A DNA stretch of 64,000 bases from Natronocalculus amylovorans (GTDB lineage: Archaea > Halobacteriota > Halobacteria > Halobacteriales > Haloferacaceae), in contig NZ_JAKRVX010000005.1 of assembly GCF_023638035.1 (NCBI RefSeq), positions 1 through 64,000 on the forward strand, written 5' to 3'. Shown in pieces: positions 31,991 through 39,808 of this stretch (position 1 is the first letter of the stretch; each line of letters opens with the position of its first letter). The translations under genes were made by a program, and so were the position numbers. The notes under the pieces were generated by a model. The model was not told the origin of the DNA and ran no database searches. It saw only the letters and a program-made list of their open reading frames with translations.

Positions 31991-33058
31991 TCACGGTTTG
32001 ACAAATATTTTCACTTGGTCGCTTGAGTCATCCAACAACGATTCAAATCCACGATCGACAATATCTCCCAGTGGAATTCGATCGGTAATAAACGGATCCG
32101 GATCGAGCGTTCCGTCTGCAAGCATGTCAATGACCATTCCATACTCTTCGCCTGCTCGAGGGCCACCGAGGTATGCAAGCGTTCCTGTGATCGTTCGCTC
32201 TCCAAGAACGACGTTATTAGGGTGCATGCTCACGGTCTCCTCCCAGATACTCACAACGGTTACAGTCCCGCTTGGCCGTGTACTCTCAAGTGCCGCATTG
32301 AATGTCGGCTCAATCCCTGCAACCTCGAACGAGACATCAACCCCGCCACCACTTGCCTCAACAATCTCCGCCGTCGCATCAACTGCTGTTGGGTCAATCA
32401 ATACGTCCGCACCGCTGTTTTCGGCGCGATCGCGTCGCGCTGCACGTGGCTCGGAGACGTAAATGGTCCCTGCACCAGCCGCACGAGCTGCTTGAATCAC
32501 AGAGAGACCGATCGGACCGCTACCGAAGACAGCAACGGAATCACCGGCTTGCAGCTTTGAGCGCCGAACTGCATGAAGTCCAACGGCGAGCGGTTCAACA
32601 AGCGCGCCAAACTCGGTGTCAAGGTCACCGATCGGCACTGCATGGACCGCATCGACGACTGACTCTTCGGCAAAGCCGCCATCTCCACCGGAGAGTCCAA
32701 GGAAACCGATCGAATCGCAGATGTGGTAGTTGCCAGCGACGCACTGTCGACACTCCCCACAGCAAAGAATCGGATTGATTGCAACCGCATCACCCTCATG
32801 CAAGTCCGAAACCTCATCTCCGACCTCTGTAATCACGCCACTGAACTCGTGACCCATCGTAATCGGCGCAATATCACCTGAGATCGGATGTGGGTCGCCT
32901 TCTGGAATAAAAATTGGACCTGCAGCATATTCGTGGAGGTCCGAACCACAGATACCGCAGGTATCGACGTCGATTCGAACCTGCCCGGTTCCGACGTCTT
33001 TTGTGTCTTGTTCTTCAATACGAATGTCGCGCTGGCCGTACCATCGTGCTACTTCCAT
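31991..33058 (-). CDS. Zinc-dependent (R,R)-butanediol dehydrogenase-type enzyme
   Basis: A 355-residue medium-chain dehydrogenase. The catalytic zinc ligands are in VDTCGICGSDLHEY and TMGHEFSG; the structural zinc motif is NPILCCGECRQCVAGNYHIC (four Cys); the NAD-binding site is AVFGSGPIGLSVIQ. The insertion AAGPIFIPEGDPHPISGDIA after the first zinc ligand is characteristic of the 2,3-butanediol dehydrogenase subgroup rather than generic alcohol dehydrogenases. It would interconvert 2,3-butanediol and acetoin with NAD(H). The nearby acetoin dehydrogenase genes support that substrate. It is divergent from the small membrane protein and acoC. Confidence 0.88.
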   Translation of the reverse strand: MEVARWYGQRDIRIEEQDTKDVGTGQVRIDVDTCGICGSDLHEYAAGPIFIPEGDPHPISGDIAPITMGHEFSGVITEVGDEVSDLHEGDAVAINPILCCGECRQCVAGNYHICDSIGFLGLSGGDGGFAEESVVDAVHAVPIGDLDTEFGALVEPLAVGLHAVRRSKLQAGDSVAVFGSGPIGLSVIQAARAAGAGTIYVSEPRAARRDRAENSGADVLIDPTAVDATAEIVEASGGGVDVSFEVAGIEPTFNAALESTRPSGTVTVVSIWEETVSMHPNNVVLGERTITGTLAYLGGPRAGEEYGMVIDMLADGTLDPDPFITDRIPLGDIVDRGFESLLDDSSDQVKIFVKP

Positions 33059-33183
33059 ACATGATATTCGTCAACAATGCTCTTGGTCGTATGTACGAGT
33101 TAGATACACACAGTAGTCGATTACTCCATCACTGGTATTGGAGTCGGCGAATGGTTTGTATACATACAGATCGAAAACCAGCT

Positions 33184-33360
33184 ATGGGTACAATGAAAGA
33201 CCACCTCGCAAACGGAATTATTTCGCTCGCGCTTAGTCTCGTGATCACTGCGGTTACGGCAAAGCGTGAGGATGGACCATGGAACAAAAAAGAGTTGCTT
33301 GTTGCAGTCGGGATCTCCTCATTTCTGTCTGGCTTTTTCACCAGTTACTACGCGAAGTGA
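33184..33360 (+). CDS. Small two-helix membrane protein (58 aa)
   Basis: 58 residues (ATG at 33184, TGA at 33358-33360) with two hydrophobic helices (NGIISLALSLVITAVTA, LLVAVGISSFLSGFFTSYYA) separated by a charged turn (KREDGPWNKKE). A longer in-frame reading begins inside the antisense of the dehydrogenase gene and is rejected. No family is recognised. It may be expressed with acoC, which starts 112 bp downstream on the same strand, but an inverted repeat and probable promoter lie between them. Confidence 0.6.
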   Translation: MGTMKDHLANGIISLALSLVITAVTAKREDGPWNKKELLVAVGISSFLSGFFTSYYAK

Positions 33361-33401
33361 CGCACCTCGTTTTTCCCAATCCTTGCGTCCGCAGTATAGT
33401 A

Positions 33402-33434
33402 CTAGTTACAGAGATATACACTCACGGTAACTAG
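33402..33434. promoter_or_regulatory. Inverted repeat upstream of acoC (candidate operator)
   Basis: CTAGTTAC (33402-33409) and GTAACTAG (33427-33434) form a perfect 8-bp inverted repeat with a 17-nt spacer that holds GATATACA. The repeat ends 38 bp before the acoC start, where a regulator could control the promoter. CTAG is usually rare in haloarchaeal DNA, which makes a purposeful repeat more likely. The role is inferred. Confidence 0.45.
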
Positions 33435-33471
33435 CCACATGATCTATAACGATCGAAAATGAGTGTTATTC

Positions 33472-35274
33472 ATGGCATATGTTGTCAAGATTCCAAAGCT
33501 TGGGTTGGAGATGGATTCAGGAACCGTTGTCGCATGGCTTGTTGCGGAGGGCGGTACAGTAACAAAAGATGAGCCGATCGCAGAGATTGAATCCGAAAAG
33601 ACAACTGCTGAGGTTGATGCACGGGAAGATGGTGTTCTCCGGGAGGTTATTCTACAGGAAGGGGACAGTGCCCCGCCGGGTGATCCGATGGCGATCGTCG
33701 CCGGTGAAGACGAAGACATCAGTGATCTCCTCGCGTCAGTCGACACCGATGAGCCAGCCGCTCCCGAACCGGAAACGAAAACAGCCGATGCACCTGCTGC
33801 AGAAACAACTGCAACAGCACAGTCACAAACAACGAGTGTGAAAGCATCGCCACGGGCGAAAAAACGCGCCGAAGAGCTTGGTGTGGATCTCACAACGGTC
33901 TCAGGATCTGGCCCTGGTGGCGCAATCACGGAAGAAGATGTTGAATCCGCAGGCCCGACACCGACAGAAGACATCAAAGCCTCCCCACGCGCAAAGAAAC
34001 GAGCAGAAGAGCTTGGTGTGGATCTCGCCACCGTCTCTGGTAGCGGCCCCGGCGGCGCGATCACAGAAGAAGACGTTGAGTCACATACAGACGCTACCAC
34101 AACAACGTCTGATGGCCGAACGATCGCCGAAGAGCGGCCACTGGATGGGATGCGCAGAACGATTAGCTCCAGACTGGGTGAGAGCTACCAAAACGCAGTC
34201 CACGTCACCGAGCACCGAACTGCAGGTGCTGCTGAACTCAAGCGTGCAGCTAACGCAGCAACCGCAGTTACTGGAGAAAAAGTGTCTGTGACGGACATCT
34301 TGCTCACGACACTCTCGGAAGCGTTGGGTGAGCATCCGGAATTTAATGCAACATTCGAAGATGATGTCCATTACCTGTACAACGAGCGAAACATCTGTCT
34401 CGCTGTTGATGTGGATGATGGTCTTATTACACCAGTCATTCGCAACGTTGACGAGCTTTCGATCGACGAACTTGCCACAAAACGTGGACAGATGACAGAG
34501 AAGGCGCTCTCAGGAAGCTACTCAATGGACGACCTCACTGGCGGCACGTTCACTGTATCCAACCTTGGACTGCTTGGTGTCGAATCGTTTGATCCAATTA
34601 TCAACCCACCACAGGTAGCAATTTTAGGGGTAAACGCAATGGGCGATCGGCCAGTCGCACAGGATGGCGCAGTTGCGATCAAAACGGTCCTCCCGCTTGA
34701 TCTCTCGTTTGATCACCGTGTTGTGGATGGTGCAGACGCCGCCCGGTTCCTCACCACGTTGGTTGGCCATATTGAGAATCCATGGCCGCTGCTCGATGGT
34801 GTGCGTCCGAGTGATGCACCAACCAGTACTGAATCCCCTCCGACGACACCAGTCGAAAGTGAAGACAAAGCCCTGCCACACCAACAGGCCACTGCAACGC
34901 TTACTTCGGACCTTTCGGGGACGATCGACGCCGGTGACTATGCGTGGCCGTTTGATGTCACACCCGAGTTTGGTGGTGGCAGACACCCAACGCCTGTAGA
35001 CTATTTCACGGGCGCGTTATCTGCCTGTCTCTCCGCAAGCATTGGTATTCAAGCGGAGATGCGCGATGTGTCGTTTAATACAGTTGAAGTCAACTCGACG
35101 AGCGCACCTGAGGGTGGCTCGGTTGAGTCGATTGAGATCGATATTACGCTCAAAGGCGTCTCCGATACGGATACAAGTACGATCGATCGGATTGTTACCG
35201 CTGGTGAGCGAACCTGCCATATTGCAGAGCTGCTTCGAGATGATGTTGACGTCTCGATCGATTGGACCGCGTAG
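33472..35274 (+). CDS. acoC: Acetoin dehydrogenase E2-type acyltransferase fused to an OsmC-like domain
   Basis: 600 residues in five parts. Residues 1-80 are a lipoyl domain (IESEKTTAEV; lipoyl Lys43). Two tandem peripheral-subunit-binding domains follow at about 124-160 and 170-205 (SPRAKKRAEELGVDL in both). The catalytic 2-oxoacid acyltransferase domain is at about 225-440, with the active-site DHRVVDG (His415). A Pro/Thr linker is followed by an OsmC-like domain from about 500 to the end (YFTGALSACLSASIGI, then GERTCHIAELLRDDV), keeping both Cys of the family. E2 takes the hydroxyethyl group from E1 to CoA. The OsmC part may add a peroxidase or thiol function. The ATG at 33472 fits better than the GTG three codons upstream. 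Confidence 0.88.
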   Translation: MAYVVKIPKLGLEMDSGTVVAWLVAEGGTVTKDEPIAEIESEKTTAEVDAREDGVLREVILQEGDSAPPGDPMAIVAGEDEDISDLLASVDTDEPAAPEPETKTADAPAAETTATAQSQTTSVKASPRAKKRAEELGVDLTTVSGSGPGGAITEEDVESAGPTPTEDIKASPRAKKRAEELGVDLATVSGSGPGGAITEEDVESHTDATTTTSDGRTIAEERPLDGMRRTISSRLGESYQNAVHVTEHRTAGAAELKRAANAATAVTGEKVSVTDILLTTLSEALGEHPEFNATFEDDVHYLYNERNICLAVDVDDGLITPVIRNVDELSIDELATKRGQMTEKALSGSYSMDDLTGGTFTVSNLGLLGVESFDPIINPPQVAILGVNAMGDRPVAQDGAVAIKTVLPLDLSFDHRVVDGADAARFLTTLVGHIENPWPLLDGVRPSDAPTSTESPPTTPVESEDKALPHQQATATLTSDLSGTIDAGDYAWPFDVTPEFGGGRHPTPVDYFTGALSACLSASIGIQAEMRDVSFNTVEVNSTSAPEGGSVESIEIDITLKGVSDTDTSTIDRIVTAGERTCHIAELLRDDVDVSIDWTA

Positions 35275-35356
35275 TTGCATTCCCAACGGTACTTAAACAC
35301 CCCTGATATTGGGGATAAATTTCGTGACATACCCACGTGCTGAGAAACGGATATTG

Positions 35357-35396
35357 GTTATATGGGGGTCTCAGCCATCTGTACTATCATAGGAGA
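35357..35396 (+). promoter_or_regulatory. TATA-like box and Shine-Dalgarno site of the second doxX-type gene
   Basis: GGTTATATG around 35357-35365 and AGGAGA at 35391-35396 before the ATG at 35405. As with the first doxX-type gene, a short leader with a recognisable ribosome-binding site is likely, so both paralogues seem to keep the same expression signals. Confidence 0.45.
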
Positions 35397-35404
35397 GACT
35401 CACG

Positions 35405-35971
35405 ATGTCAACTACAAACAACAACCGACTCGAAAGCCGTCTTGCTGGAATTACCCTCGAAGGTGAACCACACTCGCTCTCGGCATGGTTTGTCGTTGCG
35501 CTCAGACTCGTCATGGGTGGAATGATACTCTTTGCCGGCCTCGGTAAATTCGCCTTTATCAGCGGCGAATCGTTCAACGCCTCGGGCTACCTTGTCCACG
35601 GTGTTGACGCTGCAAGCCCTGTCAGCGGGCTCTACGCTGCCATGGCCGCAAGCCCCGCGCTCATGGAAATTGTAAACGTCATGATCCCTGTCACGCAGGT
35701 GCTCATCGGTGTTGCACTCCTTGTCGGCGGCTTCGTCCGACTCGCCGCCCTCGGGGGCGCACTTCAGATGTTCTCGTTCTACCTCGGCGGCTGGGAAGGA
35801 GACATTCTTGCGGCCTTCGACTCGACTCTCATCTACGCAATCATCTTCCTCGCGATCGCAGCGTTCGGTGCAGGTCGAATCCTCGGAGCAGACAAATACA
35901 TCGAACAGCTCGAAATCAGCGGCGAACCGCTGGTAGAGAAATACCCGAAAATGCAGTACCTCCTCGGCTGA
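35405..35971 (+). CDS. DoxX-family membrane protein (copy 2)
   Basis: 188 residues, very similar over its full length to the protein at 18033 (shared stretches such as RLVMGGMILFAGL, TQVLIGVAL and YLGGWEGDILAAFDSTLIYA). Four membrane segments, the DoxX RLxxGxxxxxxGxxKF motif, and the same C-terminal cytoplasmic tail (GADKYIEQLEISGEPL). The two differ mainly in the first loop and at scattered conservative positions, so the duplication is fairly old or under relaxed selection. A T-rich stretch after the stop (CTTTTTGATTATTCTTT) may end transcription. It lies between acoC and the HxlR regulator. Confidence 0.88.
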   Translation: MSTTNNNRLESRLAGITLEGEPHSLSAWFVVALRLVMGGMILFAGLGKFAFISGESFNASGYLVHGVDAASPVSGLYAAMAASPALMEIVNVMIPVTQVLIGVALLVGGFVRLAALGGALQMFSFYLGGWEGDILAAFDSTLIYAIIFLAIAAFGAGRILGADKYIEQLEISGEPLVEKYPKMQYLLG

Positions 35972-36011
35972 GCGTACTGACTTACACACTGACCGTCTTT
36001 TTGATTATTCT

Positions 36012-36440
36012 TTAGTGCGTATTTTCACCGTCTTTTGAAGCGTCCAGTTCATGTTCGATCGCCCAGATGTGAACATACCCAAACACGGGAAACAACGCCT
36101 CTGCCTTCGGTGTCGGGCGATACTCCACGCGCGGTGGTACCTCATCGTACTTCGTCCGAGATAGGAGCCCAGCAGCCACAAATTCCTGCAGTCGCACCGA
36201 AAGCGTATTTGCGACAATCTCAAGCGCAGACTCAATCTCTGAAAAGCGAAGTGGCTTATCAGCAAATGCAAATAGAGACAGGATCTCCATTGCGTGTGCC
36301 TTCCCAAGAAGATCAAATAGCTCTGTAACTGTCGTTTCGACCTGTTCTTGCTCCCTTGATGAGAGGCTTTCTCGAAGCGAGCGTGCGTCATGGACAGTGA
36401 CGATCGAATTGAAAGCCTCAAGCATAGCGGCTCGATCCAT
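36012..36440 (-). CDS. HxlR/MarR-like winged-helix transcriptional regulator
   Basis: 142 residues. The winged-helix core fills about 45-115 (LLGKAHAMEILSLFAFADKP, RFSEIESALEIVANTLSVRL, EFVAAGLLSRTKYDEVPPRVEYRPT), with the ELFDLLGKxxAMEIL start and PPRVEYxxT wing typical of HxlR proteins. An N-terminal alpha-helical part of about 40 residues precedes it. HxlR regulators often control divergently transcribed oxidoreductase genes and respond to quinones or electrophiles. Here the divergent neighbours are a membrane protein and an NmrA-type protein. The ATG at 36440 gives MDRAAMLEAF; upstream in-frame codons are improbable. Confidence 0.82.
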   Translation of the reverse strand: MDRAAMLEAFNSIVTVHDARSLRESLSSREQEQVETTVTELFDLLGKAHAMEILSLFAFADKPLRFSEIESALEIVANTLSVRLQEFVAAGLLSRTKYDEVPPRVEYRPTPKAEALFPVFGYVHIWAIEHELDASKDGENTH

Positions 36441-36545
36441 ACGTCTACTTTTGCAATCGCATCTTATGAATTTACTCAATAGAAGCCTATTACTTCGAAA
36501 CTTCGAAGTTGCAAGTATAACAGTGTTGTCTCCGTAGTGTTAATT

Positions 36546-36932
36546 ATGCAACGAAATTCCCTCGTTCGTCGTGGTGCAACGGTGGTCATCACTGCGATTA
36601 TTGTCAATGTAGCCATGCTCGCTACCGCGCTCGTCATATTTGGGGCCGGAGGGTTCGATCCATTTAGTGTTGCCCCGGTTGCGATCGCCACTGGAGTCGG
36701 GGCAGTAGGTGGTGTCGTGGTCTATGCGGGGTGTCAGCGGCTCTTTGGAGCTGCGGCCGATCGATGGTTTATGGTAATTGCAGTCGTGGCTGCAGTTCTA
36801 TCGCTCATCACGCTCCAACAAGCTGCAACATTCCCGGGAGCAACCACTCCAAGACTTGCGGTGTTGGGGCTCATGCATCTACTCACCGCTGCAGTTGTGA
36901 TTGGCGGACTTGTCGACTGGGAGCATGTATGA
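36546..36932 (+). CDS. DUF6069-type four-helix membrane protein
   Basis: 128 residues with four membrane segments (GATVVITAIIVNVAMLATAL, VAPVAIATGVGAVGGVVVYA, WFMVIAVVAAVLSLITL, LAVLGLMHLLTAAVVIGGLV). The layout fits the small DUF6069 family. The ATG at 36546 is three codons after an open GTG. Its stop overlaps the next gene's start (ATGA), so it is coupled to the NmrA-type gene. It is divergent from the HxlR regulator and probably under its control. Confidence 0.78.
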   Translation: MQRNSLVRRGATVVITAIIVNVAMLATALVIFGAGGFDPFSVAPVAIATGVGAVGGVVVYAGCQRLFGAAADRWFMVIAVVAAVLSLITLQQAATFPGATTPRLAVLGLMHLLTAAVVIGGLVDWEHV

Positions 36933-37756
36933 TCCTTGTTACTGGTGCAACTGGAACTGTGGGTTCTGCAGTCTGCGAACGCCTCAAAGCCGAGTCGGAA
37001 CCCGTTCGTGCAGCGGTTCGTTCACCGGAGCACTACGACGGGCCTGCGACCGATGTTGTCCGGTTCGATTTCACTGATCCAACCACGTATCGAGCAGCGT
37101 TTAAAGATGTTTCAGCAGTATTTCTTGTCCGGCCACCGGCAATTTCTCGGGTTCAACGTGATATTATTCCTGCACTTGCAGGGGCAGTGAGTGCTGGCGT
37201 CACGCACATCGTCTTCCTCTCAGTCATCGGTGCGGAACGTAATCCATTGATCCCACATGCTCGTATTGAATCGTGGCTCTCGGCTGTAGAGATCTCCACA
37301 ACGTTCCTCCGAGCGTCATTTTTCATGCAAAATCTCTCAACAACACACCGTGAAGAGATTGCAAATGGGACACTCTCAGTCCCAGCTGGGGCCGGAAAAA
37401 CGAGCGTTGTTGATGCACGTGATGTCGCCGCAGCTGCAGCAAAATCATTCGTCGATGGCATAACTGGCGCGTTTGATCTAACGGGCCCAACTGCAGTCGA
37501 TTATGAAACGGTTTGTGAGTTGCTCTCTGCTGAGCTACCCCACACCGTAACCTATCACAACATCTCAATTCCGCGGTTTATCATCCGACAAGCCCGCTCA
37601 CAACCCATCCTGAAAGCGATCGTGATGACCGGTATCTATACAACCGCCCGTTTTGGGCTGGCCGATCGAGTGAGTAGCGATCTCCAACATCATTTTGATC
37701 AAGAGCCAACGCCCCTCTCGACATTTATCACTGACTACCAAAGTGCATGGTCGTAG
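36929..37756 (+). CDS. NmrA-like NAD(P)-binding protein
   Basis: 275 residues. A Rossmann start (MILVTGATGTVGSAVCERL) with the GxxGxxG nucleotide motif, then AVFLVRPPAIS, GVTHIVFLSVIGAERN and STTFLRASFFMQNL. This is the atypical SDR (NmrA/HSCARG) layout, where the catalytic Tyr-x3-Lys is missing and the protein senses NAD(P) redox state or reduces quinones. With the DUF6069 gene it forms a two-gene operon divergent from an HxlR regulator, a common arrangement for quinone or electrophile response. The long open frame upstream of the ATG is antisense noise. Confidence 0.85.
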   Translation: MILVTGATGTVGSAVCERLKAESEPVRAAVRSPEHYDGPATDVVRFDFTDPTTYRAAFKDVSAVFLVRPPAISRVQRDIIPALAGAVSAGVTHIVFLSVIGAERNPLIPHARIESWLSAVEISTTFLRASFFMQNLSTTHREEIANGTLSVPAGAGKTSVVDARDVAAAAAKSFVDGITGAFDLTGPTAVDYETVCELLSAELPHTVTYHNISIPRFIIRQARSQPILKAIVMTGIYTTARFGLADRVSSDLQHHFDQEPTPLSTFITDYQSAWS

Positions 37757-37762
37757 CTGCGG

Positions 37763-38800
37763 TCACCGTTTCTGTTCGATCGGCTGCATCGACAGTACAC
37801 CACGATCGACTGCCTGCTGAAACACGGCCGGGATCGTCACGATTTGGGGCCCCGCATCAGAGACTGTAAACGTCACCTCCGCATCCGAAACCTCCCGTTC
37901 TCGTTCCCCGTCGGCGGTAACAACACCGCGATCGATCGACACCGTCCATGGCTCGCCGGACTCAATACGAACACACTCGGAAACCGAGACGGTATTGACA
38001 ACACCAGGAACCGTAATTGCGCGGACGGTGTGTGCGTCTGCATCTGGCCCATCACCAAACCGAAGGCCAAGGCCACCGGCGTCATCTGGTGCACATGTTT
38101 GAATGCCGCCCGCAATCCCTGACAGACCAATTTCAGTCGGGAATGCGCGCGAAACCGCACCGCCGACGAACTCCGAGACATCAAGCACTGCACGCGTACC
38201 GATAAACGGCCGATCGAGCAGCCCCATTGTGGCAAGACCGGAGACGGTTCCAGAGCCGGCTTTTCCGTCGATCGTTGCTTCGATCGTCCCATGGCGCTGG
38301 GTAACAGCCTCGATATCAACAACATCTGTCGCAACTAGCCCAGCCGCCGCACCTGCAACAGTGCCGTCAATCGGTGTCGGGACGACGTTATTCGTCCCAG
38401 TGGAGATACTCACCATTGGGACATCACCGATCGTCGTCGAGACATCCCGGTTTGTGCCGTCGCCACCAAGTACAACCACACAGTCAGCAACGTCACTGAA
38501 CTGTTCTGCCGCATTTCGGGTGTCTTTCGGTGTACCGGTGATCTGCATGTCAAGGAGTGAGACATCGGCGTCGATGTCGTCTGCACCGCCAACGAGACGC
38601 TGCCCAAGATCCGCACGATCGGGCATGACGAGCGCACGAATCCGGTCAGGGGCGAGTGTCAATCCTTGCAGGACACAGGTTGCAGTGCGGCGCTTTGCGT
38701 AGTTGTCACTCACGCTTGCGCCGCCGGTGAGCCGCCGGATGTCGCGGCCGGCAGCAGGGTTAACGATCACGCCAACCGTTGGCGTTGATCGATCGCCCAT
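37763..38800 (-). CDS. acoX: AcoX-type ATP-NAD kinase family protein of the acetoin operon
   Basis: 345 residues. It starts PTVGVIVNPAAGRDIRRLTG and carries the NAD-kinase motif VVVLGGDGTNRD near residue 115, and NNVVPTPIDGTVAGAA, both typical of the ATP-NAD kinase/AcoX branch. AcoX accompanies the aco genes in several bacteria; its role in acetoin breakdown is not settled, with NAD(P) supply or regulation suggested. The stop of acoB and the start here are immediately adjacent, so the three genes acoA-acoB-acoX form one operon on the minus strand. It is convergent with the NmrA-type gene. Confidence 0.85.
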   Translation of the reverse strand: MGDRSTPTVGVIVNPAAGRDIRRLTGGASVSDNYAKRRTATCVLQGLTLAPDRIRALVMPDRADLGQRLVGGADDIDADVSLLDMQITGTPKDTRNAAEQFSDVADCVVVLGGDGTNRDVSTTIGDVPMVSISTGTNNVVPTPIDGTVAGAAAGLVATDVVDIEAVTQRHGTIEATIDGKAGSGTVSGLATMGLLDRPFIGTRAVLDVSEFVGGAVSRAFPTEIGLSGIAGGIQTCAPDDAGGLGLRFGDGPDADAHTVRAITVPGVVNTVSVSECVRIESGEPWTVSIDRGVVTADGEREREVSDAEVTFTVSDAGPQIVTIPAVFQQAVDRGVLSMQPIEQKR

Positions 38801-39808
38801 TCAGGTCAACCGCCTAATTGCTGCGGTGACATCCGCCGCACTTGGGAGCACCTCTTGTTCGAGCGATGGGCTAAACGGAATATGGGTGTCTGGAACACCA
38901 ATCCGCTCTGGTGGTGCATCAAGCGAGTAGAACCCGTTCTCCATGAGCCGAGCCATCACCTCTGCATGTGTTCCGTATGAGATCGGACTCTCATCAGCAA
39001 TGATGACACGACCGGTTTTCTCAAGGCTGTCAACAATCGTCTCCGTATCAAGCGGGTAGAGCGATCGCAGATCGATCACTTCAACGCTGAGTTCGCTATC
39101 TAGCTCCTCGGCGGCCTGCAACGACTCGCCAACAAGCCGCTGGGTTGCGATGACGGTTACATCATCACCCTCTCGTTCAACGTTTGCCTCCCCAATTGGG
39201 AGGGTGAAATCAGGATCGGTTGGGACCTCACCCGACTGCTCGTAGATCATCTTGTTCTCGAAAAAGAACACTGGATCGTCCGATCGGATTGCACTCTTGA
39301 GCAGTCCTTTTGCAGCCGCAGGCGTCCCAGGTGCGACAGCGATGATGCCAGGGAAGTGTGCAAACCAGGTGTGGACCGTCCCTGAGTGTTGGCTTGCGGC
39401 ACCCATGCCACCACCTTCCGTTGTTCGGACCGTAATCGGCATCTCCGTTTTGCCGCCGAACATATAACGCATCTTCGCCATCTGGTTCATCGTTTGCTCC
39501 ATTGCAACGCCCATGAAGTCGGAGAACATGATCTCGACGATCGGTCGAGAGCCAGTTGCGGCAGCCCCGACACCAGCGCCGAGGAATCCTGCCTCACTGA
39601 TTGGTGTATCTTTGACGCGCTCTTCGCCAAAGTCCTCAAGAAGGCCGTTGCTCACGTCAAAGACGCCACCGAAGAGACCGACGTCTTCACCCATAAGGAA
39701 GACATCCTCGTCCCGTTGCATCTCCTCGCGCATTGCTTCGCGAATCGCCTCGCGAACAGTCATCGTTTCGGTACTTTTGCCGTGTGTTGTGCCGGTTTCA
39801 GTGCTCAT
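38801..39808 (-). CDS. acoB: Acetoin dehydrogenase E1 beta subunit
   Basis: 335 residues. Transketolase-type pyrimidine-binding domain at about 15-190 (EAIREAMREEMQRDEDVFLM, GEDVGLFGGVF, PISEAGFLGAGVGAAATG) followed by the transketolase C-terminal domain (VEVIDLRSLYPLDTETIVDS). In complex with the alpha subunit it forms the thiamine-diphosphate E1 that splits acetoin, releasing acetaldehyde and passing the acetyl group to the E2 lipoyl arm. Pyruvate and branched-chain E1 beta proteins are close relatives; the acetoin assignment rests on neighbouring acoX and butanediol dehydrogenase genes. It overlaps acoA by 4 bp. Confidence 0.86.
   Translation of the reverse strand: MSTETGTTHGKSTETMTVREAIREAMREEMQRDEDVFLMGEDVGLFGGVFDVSNGLLEDFGEERVKDTPISEAGFLGAGVGAAATGSRPIVEIMFSDFMGVAMEQTMNQMAKMRYMFGGKTEMPITVRTTEGGGMGAASQHSGTVHTWFAHFPGIIAVAPGTPAAAKGLLKSAIRSDDPVFFFENKMIYEQSGEVPTDPDFTLPIGEANVEREGDDVTVIATQRLVGESLQAAEELDSELSVEVIDLRSLYPLDTETIVDSLEKTGRVIIADESPISYGTHAEVMARLMENGFYSLDAPPERIGVPDTHIPFSPSLEQEVLPSAADVTAAIRRLT

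Noticed and set aside
32302-32778. A 158-codon plus-strand frame inside the butanediol dehydrogenase gene
   Set aside because: Gln/Arg/His-rich shadow of a well-supported minus-strand gene.
36731-36928. N-terminal extension of the NmrA-type protein by 66 codons
   Set aside because: It overlaps the upstream membrane protein out of frame, is rich in Cys/Ser, and the ATG at 36929 starts exactly at the Rossmann motif with an ATGA overlap.
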